Assembly (NCBI GenBank): GCA_014208095.1
Contig: JACHMT010000002.1
Coordinates: 868,001-932,000, forward strand
Reading direction: 5' to 3'
Length of the DNA stretch: 64,000 nucleotides
Source of the DNA: Actinospineispora eucalypti
GTDB lineage: Bacteria > Actinomycetota > Actinomycetes > Mycobacteriales > Pseudonocardiaceae
Shown here: positions 34,891 to 42,870 of the stretch, piece by piece
Numbering within the stretch: the first letter of the stretch is position 1
Layout of the letters: every line of letters starts with the position of its first letter
The notes under the pieces: model-generated
The model's database searches: none
What the model saw: only the letters and a program-made list of their open reading frames with translations
What the model was told of the DNA's origin: nothing
Program-made: the position numbers and the translations under genes

Positions 34891-35001
34891 CCATGCATTT
34901 CATGATCACCAGGCAGCGGCCGGGACGCCGGCGGCCGAACCGAACGCACGGGGCGACGCCTCCTTGGTGCCCCAATCCGGCAGGCCGACACTTCGAAACA
35001 C

Positions 35002-35778
35002 CTAGTGCTCGACCGGAAATCGAGTGAGCACCAGGGGGCCGTCTTCGGTGATGGCGATCGTGTGCTCGGAGTGGGCGGTGCGGGAGCCGTCGGCCGAGCG
35101 GATCGTCCAGCCGTCGGGGTCGAAGACGATCCGGTCGGTGGTGCGGGCGAGCCAGGGCTCGAGCGCCAGGGTCATGCCCGCCCGGAGTTTGAGGCCCCGG
35201 CCGGCGCGGCCCCGGTTGGGGATATGGGGGTCCTCGTGCATCGTCCGCCCGAGACCGTGGCCGCCGAACTCCGTGTTGATCGGGTAGCCGTAGTCGGTGG
35301 CGACGGCCTCGATCGCCGCCGAGACATCGCCCAGCCGGTTGCCCGGGCGCGCGGCCTCAATACCGAGGGCGAGCGCTTCCTCGGTCGCCCGGAGCAGTCG
35401 CCGGTCCTCGTCGGCCGGCGTGCCCACGATGACGGTGCGGGCGGCGTCCGCCACCCAGCCGTCGATCCCGACCGCGAGGTCCATGCTGAGGATGTCCCCA
35501 TCGCGCAGCGCGTAGTCGTGGGGCAGTCCGTGGAGCACCGCGTCGTTGACCGACAGGCAGGTGACGTTGCGGAACGGGCCGTTGCCGAACGACGGCGCGT
35601 AGTCCCAGTAGCAGGACCGCGCCCCGCGTTGGCGGATCCGGCCGCGGACGTGGTGTTCCAGGTCGAGGAGGTTGACGCCGACGTCGGCGAGTTCGCTCAG
35701 CTCGGACAGGATCTGGGCGACGAACCGCCCGGTGGTGTGCATCCGCTCGATCTCCGCCGGCGACTTCAACTCGATCAT
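35002..35778 (-). CDS. map: Methionine aminopeptidase, type I
   Basis: 258 residues. Metal ligands of the pita-bread fold are visible: DGDILSMDLAVGIDGWVADAARTV (two Asp), GHGLGRTMHEDPHIPN (His) and ALEPWL plus HSEHTIAI (Glu region). It removes initiator Met from nascent proteins; it probably is an extra copy, since essential map normally sits in the ribosomal locus. The promoter TATAAT lies inside the 35800-35813 palindrome, and GAGGG is 6 nt before the ATG. Divergent from an XRE regulator, its likely controller. Its stop abuts the palindrome island. Confidence 0.9.
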   Translation of the reverse strand: MIELKSPAEIERMHTTGRFVAQILSELSELADVGVNLLDLEHHVRGRIRQRGARSCYWDYAPSFGNGPFRNVTCLSVNDAVLHGLPHDYALRDGDILSMDLAVGIDGWVADAARTVIVGTPADEDRRLLRATEEALALGIEAARPGNRLGDVSAAIEAVATDYGYPINTEFGGHGLGRTMHEDPHIPNRGRAGRGLKLRAGMTLALEPWLARTTDRIVFDPDGWTIRSADGSRTAHSEHTIAITEDGPLVLTRFPVEH

Positions 35779-35799
35779 GCAGACCCTCACCCGTACGTT

Positions 35800-35813
35800 G
35801 GTATAATTATACC
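35800..35813. promoter_or_regulatory. Operator O1 in map-XRE intergenic region
   Basis: GGTATAATTATACC, a perfect 14-bp palindrome containing TATAAT on both strands, so it coincides with a -10 element. It is flanked by ACGTT and AACGT, extending the symmetry. Confidence 0.75.
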
Positions 35814-35829
35814 CAACGTAGCACTTGCG

Positions 35830-35843
35830 GGTATTAAAATACC
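35830..35843. promoter_or_regulatory. Operator O2 in map-XRE intergenic region
   Basis: GGTATTAAAATACC: arms GGTATT and AATACC pair perfectly around AA. It matches O1 in half-site GGTAT and lies 30 bp from it centre to centre, about three helical turns, as for cooperatively bound dimers. Confidence 0.7.
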
Positions 35844-35860
35844 ACCCGTACCCTGGTGCC

Positions 35861-36127
35861 GTGGTCCGCAATCCGCTCACGCCCGAACAGATCGAGGCCG
35901 GCCGGCGTCTCGGGAGGCTGCTGCGTGAAGCGCGGGCCGACCGCGATCTCGGCGACGTGGCGCGGGCGGCCGGCATGTCGCCGGAGACGTTGCGCAAGAT
36001 CGAGACCGGTCGGCTCCCGACCCCCGCCTTCGGCACGATCGTCTGCCTCAGCGAGGCACTGGACCTGCCGATTCAGGACCTGGCCGTCGTGTGGCGCAAT
36101 GGCCCGCCACTCGAGGCGGCCTCGTAA
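35861..36127 (+). CDS. XRE-family HTH regulator
   Basis: 88 residues, essentially one HTH_3 domain: RRLGRLLREARADRDLGDVARAAGMSPETLRKIETGRLPTP. The GTG at 35861 has TACCCT 6 nt upstream (leaderless). It faces away from map, with two GGTAT palindromes between that are the likely binding sites for its own and map repression. It ends PPLEAAS and converges with the enoyl-CoA hydratase, 4 bp away. Confidence 0.85.
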   Translation: MVRNPLTPEQIEAGRRLGRLLREARADRDLGDVARAAGMSPETLRKIETGRLPTPAFGTIVCLSEALDLPIQDLAVVWRNGPPLEAAS

Positions 36128-36131
36128 CCCC

Positions 36132-36968
36132 TCAGGAACGCTTGCTCAGGTTCCGGATCACCTCGGCGCCGCTGACGTCCACCAGGGAGCCGTAGCGCGC
36201 CAGGTTGTTCGCATGACCCAGGTTGTGCATGGCGAAGGCGGCGTCGATGCCCTGCTGCATGCCCTGCGCGTCCTGCGCCCGGTTCACGCTGGCCTTGGCC
36301 ATGCGCAGCCCGAACGGCGGGCGCATGGCGATCGCGCCGGCCAGCTCCAGGGTCTCCGCCTCCAGCCGGTCGGCCGGCACCACCCGGTTGACCATGCCCA
36401 GCGACCGGGCCTCGGCCGCGCTCAGCGCCGCGCCGGTGAACAGCATCTCCTTGGCCTTGCGCGCGCCGACCTCGTGCACGTGGGCGAAGTATTCGACGCC
36501 GTTCACCCCGAAGGCCACCACCGGGTCGGAGAAGCTGGCGTCCTCGGCCGCCACCACCAGGTCCATCGGCCAGACCAGCATCAGGCCTCCGGCGATCACC
36601 CGGCCCTGCACCTGCGCGATGGTCGGCTTCGGGATCTCCCGCCAACGCCGGCAGAGCCCCAGGTAGGCCTCGCACTCGAAGGCGAAGTGACCCTCCACCC
36701 CCTCGGCGCCGAAGCCGCCCTGGATACCGGCCACCGGTGCGCCCGGGATGTGGAACCCGCCGCGCAGGTCGTGCCCGGAGGAGAAGTCCGGCCCGTCGGC
36801 GGCCAGCACGATGACCCGGGTGTCGTCGTCCGCCGCCGCGGACGCGAACGCCGCGTCCAGCTCGTACAGCAGCTCGGGGTTCTGCGCGTTGCGCTGCTCC
36901 GGGCGGGCCAGGTGGATCCGGGTGACCAGCTCGGCCGGCCGTTCCACCCGCACGTACTGATAGGACAT
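36132..36968 (-). CDS. Enoyl-CoA hydratase/isomerase family protein
   Basis: 278 residues, crotonase fold: LARPEQRNAQNPELLYELDAAF, oxyanion-hole segments FSSGHDLRGG and QGRVIAGGLML, and the DPVVAFGVNGVEY active-site helix. Expected Glu residues of hydratases are not in the usual places, so it may be an isomerase, lyase or hydrolase. It is a probable beta-oxidation or aromatic catabolism enzyme. It sits 17 bp downstream of the broken LysR gene. Confidence 0.83.
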   Translation of the reverse strand: MSYQYVRVERPAELVTRIHLARPEQRNAQNPELLYELDAAFASAAADDDTRVIVLAADGPDFSSGHDLRGGFHIPGAPVAGIQGGFGAEGVEGHFAFECEAYLGLCRRWREIPKPTIAQVQGRVIAGGLMLVWPMDLVVAAEDASFSDPVVAFGVNGVEYFAHVHEVGARKAKEMLFTGAALSAAEARSLGMVNRVVPADRLEAETLELAGAIAMRPPFGLRMAKASVNRAQDAQGMQQGIDAAFAMHNLGHANNLARYGSLVDVSGAEVIRNLSKRS

Positions 36969-36985
36969 CCCTCACCCCTTCGTGA

Positions 36986-37878
36986 TCAACGCCCCGATGG
37001 TAAGCCCGACTCCGGTCGTACCACCCGCTGAACGACCGCGCGGAACGCGGTGACCAATGCCGATGGCTCGACGTCGGCCAGGCTCGCCAGCGACACCGAG
37101 CGCCGTTCCGCCGGCTCCAACGGCACCAGGCTCACGCCGGCCGCGACCGCCGGCACGGCCAGCTCGGGCACGATCGTCGCGCCGAGCCCGGCCGCCACCA
37201 TGGCCAGGATGCTGTTCATGTCGCGCACCCGGTAGTGGCAGCGCAGCGCGACCCCGGCGCGCCGGGCCACCCCGGCGACCAGCGGTTCGCAGCCACCGGT
37301 GGACATGATGAACGGGTCGGCGGCCAGCTCGGCCAGCGCAACCGACTCGCGCCCGGCAACCCGATGGGCGGAGCTCACCACGGCGACCACCCGGTCACTG
37401 GTCAGCGGCGTGCCCACCAGGTCGGGCGCATCGCCGGCGACCGTCGCGACGTCCACCGCTCCGGTGCGCAGCCACTCCAGCACCTCGCCGTCCGACCCCT
37501 CCAGCACGGCCAGCCGGGCCTGCGGCTGTTCGGTGGTGAACTCGCGCAACACGGCCGGCACCACCCGCGCGTTCACACTCGGCACGACACCGAGGCGCAG
37601 CTCACCACCGAGCCGGTCGGCGCGCGCGGCATCCAGGTCGCCGGTGAGCCCGTCGAGCTGGTCGATGATCACAATGGCCCGTCTCACCGCGACCCGGCCG
37701 GCGTCGGTCAGCTCCACGCCCGCGCTGTGCCGCACCAGCAGCGCCACCCCCAGCTCCCGCTCCAGCGCGCGCAGCGCGTGGCTCACCGCGGACTGGGTGA
37801 TACCCAGCTCCGCCGCCGCACCGGTCACACTCCCCGCCGGCCGACCGCCAACAGCACCCGCAGCTGGGTGAACGTCAC
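36986..37878 (-). pseudogene. LysR-family regulator, frameshifted in the HTH
   Basis: From the GTG at 37878 the frame reads VTFTQLRVLLAVGRRG and then meets a stop. The next frame continues exactly where a LysR HTH should (SVTGAAAELGITQSAVSHALRALERELGV) and runs to a normal effector domain (LRLGVVPSVNARVVPAVLREF to 36986). One missing base, probably in the C run 37832-37835, explains it; the interval (893 nt) becomes a multiple of three if one base is added. The start overlaps the preceding gene (GTGA). Either a genuine recent pseudogene or a sequencing slip in a homopolymer. Confidence 0.8.
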
Positions 37879-38570
37879 GCGGCGGCCCGTAGCAGGGCGG
37901 TGACCAGCGGGTGCGGCAGCTCGGGGGTGGACCGGGCCTGCGGTACGAACAGGGTCGCCACGTAGAACGGGTGCTCCGGGATCTCCAACACCCGGGCCTC
38001 GCCGTCGTCGTCCTCACCGACCACCCGCAGCCCGGCCTCGTGCACCGCCTTCCGGTGCTCCGGGTTGAGCCCGAAGTTGCAGTAGTACCGTTCCGTGGCC
38101 CGTTCCGCGCCGTACCAGCCGGCCGTCCGGGAGTCGGCGGCGAAGCGCACCGGCATCGTCTTCCCGGCCAGCGAACAGGTCAGCTCCGACACGAAGAGTT
38201 CCGATCCGTACGGGTCGTACTCGGCGTGCCGGGCATCCACGAAACCCATCACGTTCCGGGCGTACTCGATGATCATGTGCTGGCAGCCACCGCAGGTGCC
38301 CAGCGTCGGAATGCCCCGCTCCCGGCCGTGACGCAGGGCGTCGACCGCCCCGGTCAGGCTGCGGTACGGGCTGCCGGGGGCACACCACAGCGCGTCCGCC
38401 GCGCGCACCGGGCCGAGGTCCTCCTCCAGCCCGCCGGTGGCCACCCACCCGATCTCCACCGCCACACCCAGCCAGGCGGCGCTGTGCCGCAGGGCCGCCT
38501 CGGTGTCCCGGTGCGGGGCGAAGCCAGGGTCGAAATCCCCGATGACCGCGATACGCAGGGAGCTGTTCAT
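37875..38570 (-). CDS. CTP-synthase-C-terminal-like class I glutamine amidotransferase
   Basis: 231 residues. LRIAVIGDFDPGFAPHRDT opens like the CTP synthase amidotransferase domain without its synthetase half. The nucleophile elbow is LGTCGGCQHMIIEYARNVMG, Cys at the position of GICLGMQ, and a second Cys at the Met place. Database relatives include selenoprotein versions, so that Cys may be the selenocysteine position. HPFYVATLF near the end resembles the CTP synthase H-P-E-F/Y motif. Target unknown. Overlaps the LysR start. Confidence 0.75.
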   Translation of the reverse strand: MNSSLRIAVIGDFDPGFAPHRDTEAALRHSAAWLGVAVEIGWVATGGLEEDLGPVRAADALWCAPGSPYRSLTGAVDALRHGRERGIPTLGTCGGCQHMIIEYARNVMGFVDARHAEYDPYGSELFVSELTCSLAGKTMPVRFAADSRTAGWYGAERATERYYCNFGLNPEHRKAVHEAGLRVVGEDDDGEARVLEIPEHPFYVATLFVPQARSTPELPHPLVTALLRAAA

Positions 38571-38646
38571 GCCGCCATTCTGTGCGCGGCCGGCCGGCCG
38601 ATCCAATGAGCTTTCGGGAGGGGCATGAGCGAAAGCTCATACCCGG

Positions 38647-40245
38647 TCAGTACACGTCCCGCACGTACCGGTGCTCCCGCTTGAGGTCGTTCACGAAGTC
38701 GACCGCCTTGTCCTCGGACATGCCGCCGTGCTCCGCGACGATCCCGTGCAGCGCCGCGTCGACGTCGCCGGCCATCCGCTCGGCGTCCCCGCAGACGTAG
38801 AAGTGCGCGCCGTCGGCCAACCACTGGTAGAGCGTCCGGCCCTGCTCCCGCATGCGGTCCTGCACGTAGACCTTGGCCGGTTGGTCCCGGGAGAAGGCCA
38901 GGTCCAGCCGGTTCAGGTGGCCGTCATCGGCCATGGCCAGCAGTTCGTCGCCGTACAGCAGGTCACAGCGGCGGTGCCGGCCGCCGAAGAACAGCCAGTT
39001 GCCCCCGCGCGCGCCGCTGGCCCGCCGCTCGTGCAGGAAGCCCCGGAACGGGGCCACCCCGGTGCCCGGCCCGACCATGATCATCGGTCGGTCGCCGTCC
39101 GCCGGCGGGCGGAAGTTCTCGTTGGGCTCGAGCACCACGGTGGCCACGTCACCCCGGCTGATCCGGTCGGCCACGTGGGTGGAGCACACGCCGCCCCGGT
39201 CCCGGCCCTGCGCCCGGTAGCGGATGGTGGCCACCGCCAGCTCCACGCGCTCCGGGGAGACCAACGGGCTGGACGCGATGGAGTAGGACCGCCGAGCCAA
39301 CGGGCGCAGCAGCTCGAGCAACTCGACCGAGGTCAACGGGGGCCGGGTGGCCAGCTTGAGCAGGTCCAGCACGTCACGCGCCCAGAGGAACTCGTGCAGC
39401 GCCGCGCGGTCCCCGCCGGCGAGCAGGCCGCGCAGCTCGGGGTCCTGGGTGCGCCGGCCGACCTCCTCCACCAGCTCCCGGGACGGCCGGCTGATCTCGT
39501 AGTCGGTGGTCAGCACCTGGTGCAGCGGCCGGCCGTCGACGTCCTCCCCCGCCGCGCCGCCGACCTGGGCGATCAGCCGGGCGACCAACACCGGGTCGTT
39601 GCCCGGCAGGATTCCGAGCGAGTCACCCGGCCGGTAGGTCAGCCCGGTGTCGGCCAGGCACAGCTTGAGGTGGCGCACCTCCTTCAGCGCCCCCGGGCCG
39701 GAGAGCGGCCGGTTGGCCAGCACCGTGGCCGCCTTGGGCTCGTGCCGGCGCGGGGCGGAGCCGACCACCACCGGCTCCGGTTCCGGCGTGAGCAGCTCGA
39801 GCATCTCGCCGGCCCACGCGGCGGCCTCGTCCTCGAAGTCCACGTCGCACTTGACCACTTCCCGCAGCCGCCGCCCGCCCAGCTCGGCGAACCGGATGTC
39901 CAGCTCGATGGCCGCCTGGCAGAAGTCGAAGTAGCCGGTGTCGCCGAGGCCGAGCACGGCGAACGGCACCCCGTCCATCCGCGCGGCGGTCTCCTCGGAG
40001 AGCGCGCACCAGAACCGGTCGGCGTTGTAGGGCATGTCGCCCTCGCCGGTGGTGGCCGCCACGACCAGCAGGCAGCCTGCCCTGGCCAGCTCCTCCGGGG
40101 TGGCGTCGTCCAGCATGGCCACCGTGGCGTCGATGCCGCGCGCCCGCGCCGCCTGCGCCAGGTCCCTGGCCACGCCTTCGGCGTTGCCGGTCTCGCTGCC
40201 GTACAACACCCGGACCTTCGGCGCCTCGGCCGACCGCTCGATCAT
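38647..40245 (-). CDS. Diflavin reductase (sulfite-reductase alpha/CPR-like)
   Basis: 532 residues: flavodoxin domain (VLYGSETGNAEGVARDLA, FAVLGLGDTGYFDFCQAA), connecting FAD domain with RRSYSIASSP, and an NADPH domain (VGPGTGVAPFRGFLHE, WLFFGGRHRRCDLLYGDEL), ending in an aromatic YVRDVY that stacks on flavin. It moves electrons from NADPH through FAD and FMN. No hemoprotein is adjacent. The near-perfect IdeR/DmdR box immediately before the ATG indicates iron repression, so a role in iron reduction or siderophore metabolism is more likely than in sulfite assimilation. Confidence 0.88.
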   Translation of the reverse strand: MIERSAEAPKVRVLYGSETGNAEGVARDLAQAARARGIDATVAMLDDATPEELARAGCLLVVAATTGEGDMPYNADRFWCALSEETAARMDGVPFAVLGLGDTGYFDFCQAAIELDIRFAELGGRRLREVVKCDVDFEDEAAAWAGEMLELLTPEPEPVVVGSAPRRHEPKAATVLANRPLSGPGALKEVRHLKLCLADTGLTYRPGDSLGILPGNDPVLVARLIAQVGGAAGEDVDGRPLHQVLTTDYEISRPSRELVEEVGRRTQDPELRGLLAGGDRAALHEFLWARDVLDLLKLATRPPLTSVELLELLRPLARRSYSIASSPLVSPERVELAVATIRYRAQGRDRGGVCSTHVADRISRGDVATVVLEPNENFRPPADGDRPMIMVGPGTGVAPFRGFLHERRASGARGGNWLFFGGRHRRCDLLYGDELLAMADDGHLNRLDLAFSRDQPAKVYVQDRMREQGRTLYQWLADGAHFYVCGDAERMAGDVDAALHGIVAEHGGMSEDKAVDFVNDLKREHRYVRDVY

Positions 40246-40246
40246 G

Positions 40247-40265
40247 TTAGGTGAGGCTAAGCTAA
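40247..40265 (-). promoter_or_regulatory. IdeR/DmdR iron box
   Basis: TTAGGTGAGGCTAAGCTAA matches the actinomycete consensus TTAGGTTAGGCTAACCTAA at 17 of 19 positions. It ends 1 nt before the ATG of the diflavin reductase, so it likely overlaps the -10 of a short-leader or leaderless transcript. The Fe(II)-loaded repressor would shut the gene off. Confidence 0.8.
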
Positions 40266-40299
40266 GTAATTCGCCAAGGTCAATGGAAGGCGGCCGTCG

Positions 40300-41250
40300 T
40301 CACCTATCCCGGCGGTACTCTCCCGGGGTAAGGCCGTAGTTGGCCCGGAACAACCGGGTGAAATGCGGTGGGTCCGGGAAACCCCGGGCCGCCGCCAGCA
40401 GCCGGATCGGCTGCCCGGCCAACGCCGGGTCGACCAGGTCACGGCTCACCGCATCCAGCCGGCGGGACCGGATCCACCCGGCCACCGTGTGCCCCCGCGC
40501 CTCGAACACCTTGTGCAGCAGACGGGGCGAGACGAAGTGCGCCGCCGCGAGGGTCCTCGGGCCGAGGTCCGGCTCGCCGAGATGCGCGTCGATGTAGTCG
40601 ACCACGCGCAGGAACAGCGCTTCGCCGGACGGTTCGGCGGGACCGTCCGAGGCGGCGCGGTTGCCGTCGAAGACCAGCCGGACCATGTCCACCACGCAGT
40701 CCGAGAGGCCGGGCGAGCCCAGGTCCAGCTCACCGGTCACCACCCGGTCGGCGAGCCCGCGCAGGAACGGGCCGGCCAGCGCCGCCGCCGCGTCCACGCG
40801 GGGGACGGCCGTCGCGGTCCGCCCGCACAACGCCTCCGCCCGGTCACCGAACAGCGCTCGCGGAATGGAGTAGAGCAGCAGCTCGAAGTCGCTGCGCGCC
40901 TGCACGTCGTACGGGTGGGAGGTCTCGTAGGCGGAGAGATCACCGGCGCCGATGAACGCGGTACGGTCGCCCTGCTCGACCCGGAACTGCCCGCGCACCA
41001 GGTGGGTGACCTGGAACTCCTCCGGGTCGTGCCGGGCGATCAGCTCGGAGGTGCGACGGATCGCCGAGGTGTTCCCCTCGATGCGGAACAGGGTGACCGG
41101 GCCGAACTGGTAGGCGCGGATCCGGCCCTCGAACGGCCCGCTCCCGGGCCGGCGCAACCGCAGCGGGTGGAGTACCTGGCCATGCGCGTGCGCCCAGTAG
41201 TCGAACCTGTCGGCTACCGGCACCGTGCTGGTGTCCACGAGTACAGACAT
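40300..41250 (-). CDS. AraC-family regulator
   Basis: 316 residues. The N-terminal AraC-binding-like domain begins VADRFDYWAHAHGQVLHPLRL and includes LVRGQFRVEQGDRTAFIGAGD. The C-terminal HTH (DLGPRTLAAAHFVSPRLLHKVFEARGHTVAGWIRSRRL, then IRLLAAARGFPDPPHFTRLFR) is typical. The ATG at 41250 follows GGGAG with good spacing. It diverges from the VOC dioxygenase gene across a 188-bp gap, so it could regulate that operon or the reductase downstream. Confidence 0.87.
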   Translation of the reverse strand: MSVLVDTSTVPVADRFDYWAHAHGQVLHPLRLRRPGSGPFEGRIRAYQFGPVTLFRIEGNTSAIRRTSELIARHDPEEFQVTHLVRGQFRVEQGDRTAFIGAGDLSAYETSHPYDVQARSDFELLLYSIPRALFGDRAEALCGRTATAVPRVDAAAALAGPFLRGLADRVVTGELDLGSPGLSDCVVDMVRLVFDGNRAASDGPAEPSGEALFLRVVDYIDAHLGEPDLGPRTLAAAHFVSPRLLHKVFEARGHTVAGWIRSRRLDAVSRDLVDPALAGQPIRLLAAARGFPDPPHFTRLFRANYGLTPGEYRRDR

Positions 41251-41438
41251 GAACGGCTCCCGATCCGTTTCCGCACCCATCATGGTGGTTGCCCGATCAT
41301 CCACCAAACGCGGGCAGTTGTCCGGGAGCGCACGACCCGGACAATCGGTTGTTTGGCAGCGCACAGCCGGCCCATGAGGCACGCCGAGCGCCCGCTCCTC
41401 ACCTACCGTCACACGGCAAACGGGGAGGGAGGCGGAGA

Positions 41439-42389
41439 ATGGCGCACCTTGGCGGCAGCCACCACATCACCATGTCGGTCGGCCCGGCGCGCGAGGACGT
41501 GGACTTCCACGTCGGCGCCCTGGGCCTGCGTTTCATCAAGCGCACCGTGCTCTTCGACGGCTCCATCCCGATCTACCACCTGTACTACGGCAACGCGGCC
41601 GGTGATCCGAGCGCGGTGCTGACCACGTTCCCGTTCCGCCAGGCCGGCCTGATGGGCCGGCGGGGCACCAACCAGGCCCGCGAGGTGCTGCTCGCCGCGC
41701 CGGCCGGTTCGCTGGACTTCTGGCACACCCGGCTCACCGAACGGCGGATCGCGGTCACCGAGGACGAGGTGGCCGACCAGCGGCGGCTGCGCTTCCGCCA
41801 CCCGTGCGGCATCGAGTACGCGCTGGTCGGGGTGCTGGACGACCCCAGACAGGGCTGGACCGGCGGCGGCGTGCCCGCCGAGCACGCCATCCACGGCATC
41901 TACGGCGTCGGGGTGCACGTGTCCGACCCGGCCAACATGGTCGAGTTCACCAGCGAGTCCCTGTACGGCAAGGACCTGGACGAGGAGGGCGACCGGGTGG
42001 CGCTGCGGGTCGGCGAGGCCGACCGGGGCGGCGTGCTCGAGCTGGTGGTCAACCGGGCCGACCCGCCGGGGACCTGGCGGTACGGCGAGGGCACCATCCA
42101 CCACTTCGCCTGGAACGCCGAGACGCTGGCCAACCAGGAGGAGCTGAGGTTCGCCATCGAGGGCGCCGGCTACACCGACATCTCCGAGCTCAAGGACCGC
42201 AAGTACTTCAAGTCGGTCTACGTGCGCAGCCCGGGCGGGGCGCTGTTCGAGCTCGCCGTCACCCACGCCGACGGCGGTTGGACCTGCGACGAGTCACCCC
42301 AGGAACTCGGTCGGCGGTTCCAGCTGCCGGCCCAGTTCGAGGACCGGCGGGCGGAGCTGCTCGACCGGCTGGAACCCCTCGAAATCTGA
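41439..42389 (+). CDS. VOC ring-cleaving dioxygenase-like protein (MhqO-type)
   Basis: 316 residues, two VOC modules. HHITMSVG and VGALGLRFIKRTVLFD start the first; HAIHGIYGVGVHV starts the second, and TIHHFAWN and SPGGALFELAV complete metal-site positions. This is the layout of the hydroquinone-type dioxygenases MhqO/MhqE. GGAGG lies before the ATG. The MarR gene follows at 4 bp, as in mhq-like loci, suggesting control by quinone or aromatic stress. Confidence 0.8.
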   Translation: MAHLGGSHHITMSVGPAREDVDFHVGALGLRFIKRTVLFDGSIPIYHLYYGNAAGDPSAVLTTFPFRQAGLMGRRGTNQAREVLLAAPAGSLDFWHTRLTERRIAVTEDEVADQRRLRFRHPCGIEYALVGVLDDPRQGWTGGGVPAEHAIHGIYGVGVHVSDPANMVEFTSESLYGKDLDEEGDRVALRVGEADRGGVLELVVNRADPPGTWRYGEGTIHHFAWNAETLANQEELRFAIEGAGYTDISELKDRKYFKSVYVRSPGGALFELAVTHADGGWTCDESPQELGRRFQLPAQFEDRRAELLDRLEPLEI

Positions 42390-42393
42390 GCCC

Positions 42394-42870
42394 ATGAGAC
42401 CCACCCGTTGGCTGAGCGAGCACGAGCAGCGCGCATGGCGCGCCCTCCTCGCGGCGAACCGCCTGCTCATGGATCGGCTGGACCGGCAGTTGCAGAACGA
42501 GGCCGGCATCCCGCACGCCTACTACGAGATCCTGGTCCGGCTGTCCGAGGCCCCCGGCCGGGCGCGGCGCATGTGCGACCTGGCCGAGTCCTGCCTATCC
42601 TCGCGCAGCCGGCTCTCCCACGCGGTCGCCCGTCTGGAGGCGGCCGGCTGGGTGCAGCGGCGGGAATGCCCGACCGACCGCCGGGGCGCGGTGTGCGAGC
42701 TCACCGACGCCGGCCTCACCGCCCTCCAGGCCGCCGTGCCGGGCCATGTGGAGGCCGTGCGCACACACCTGTTCGACCGGCTCACCGAGGAGCAGGTCGA
42801 CCAGCTGGCCGCGATCTTCGAGGCGATCCGCCCGGCACTGGAGAAACGCCGCACCCGCACCGGGGTCTAG
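42394..42870 (+). CDS. MarR-family regulator
   Basis: 158 residues with the winged helix MCDLAESCLSSRSRLSHAVARLEAAGWVQRRECPTDRRGAVCELTDAG. Cys residues at MCDLAESC and RRECP could be redox-sensitive, as in quinone-sensing MarR proteins. It is cotranscribed with the VOC dioxygenase, its likely target. The end overlaps the convergent hydrolase by 4 bp (CTAG). Confidence 0.87.
   Translation: MRPTRWLSEHEQRAWRALLAANRLLMDRLDRQLQNEAGIPHAYYEILVRLSEAPGRARRMCDLAESCLSSRSRLSHAVARLEAAGWVQRRECPTDRRGAVCELTDAGLTALQAAVPGHVEAVRTHLFDRLTEEQVDQLAAIFEAIRPALEKRRTRTGV

Larger units (their letters stand above)
34130..35001. repeat. Palindrome-rich non-coding island with imperfect 30-bp terminal inverted repeats
   Basis: The ends (34130-34159 and 34972-35001) match as inverted repeats at 22 of 30 positions, sharing GTGTTTC at the outer edge and GCCGG inside. 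The island fills the gap between the E2 stop and the methionine aminopeptidase stop, starting and ending within 20 bp of each. Frames of 60-130 codons inside are not convincing. It is the size of a non-autonomous transposable element or an insertion relic; I see no transposase. Internal palindromes are listed separately. Confidence 0.5.

Noticed and set aside
34167-34975. Several frames of 66-130 codons in the palindrome island
   Set aside because: They overlap one another on both strands, lack ribosome sites and show no conserved motif; the palindromes explain the region better.
34130-35001. Terminal inverted repeats as proof of a transposon
   Set aside because: 22 of 30 matching bases and no obvious target duplication or transposase leave it only a hypothesis.
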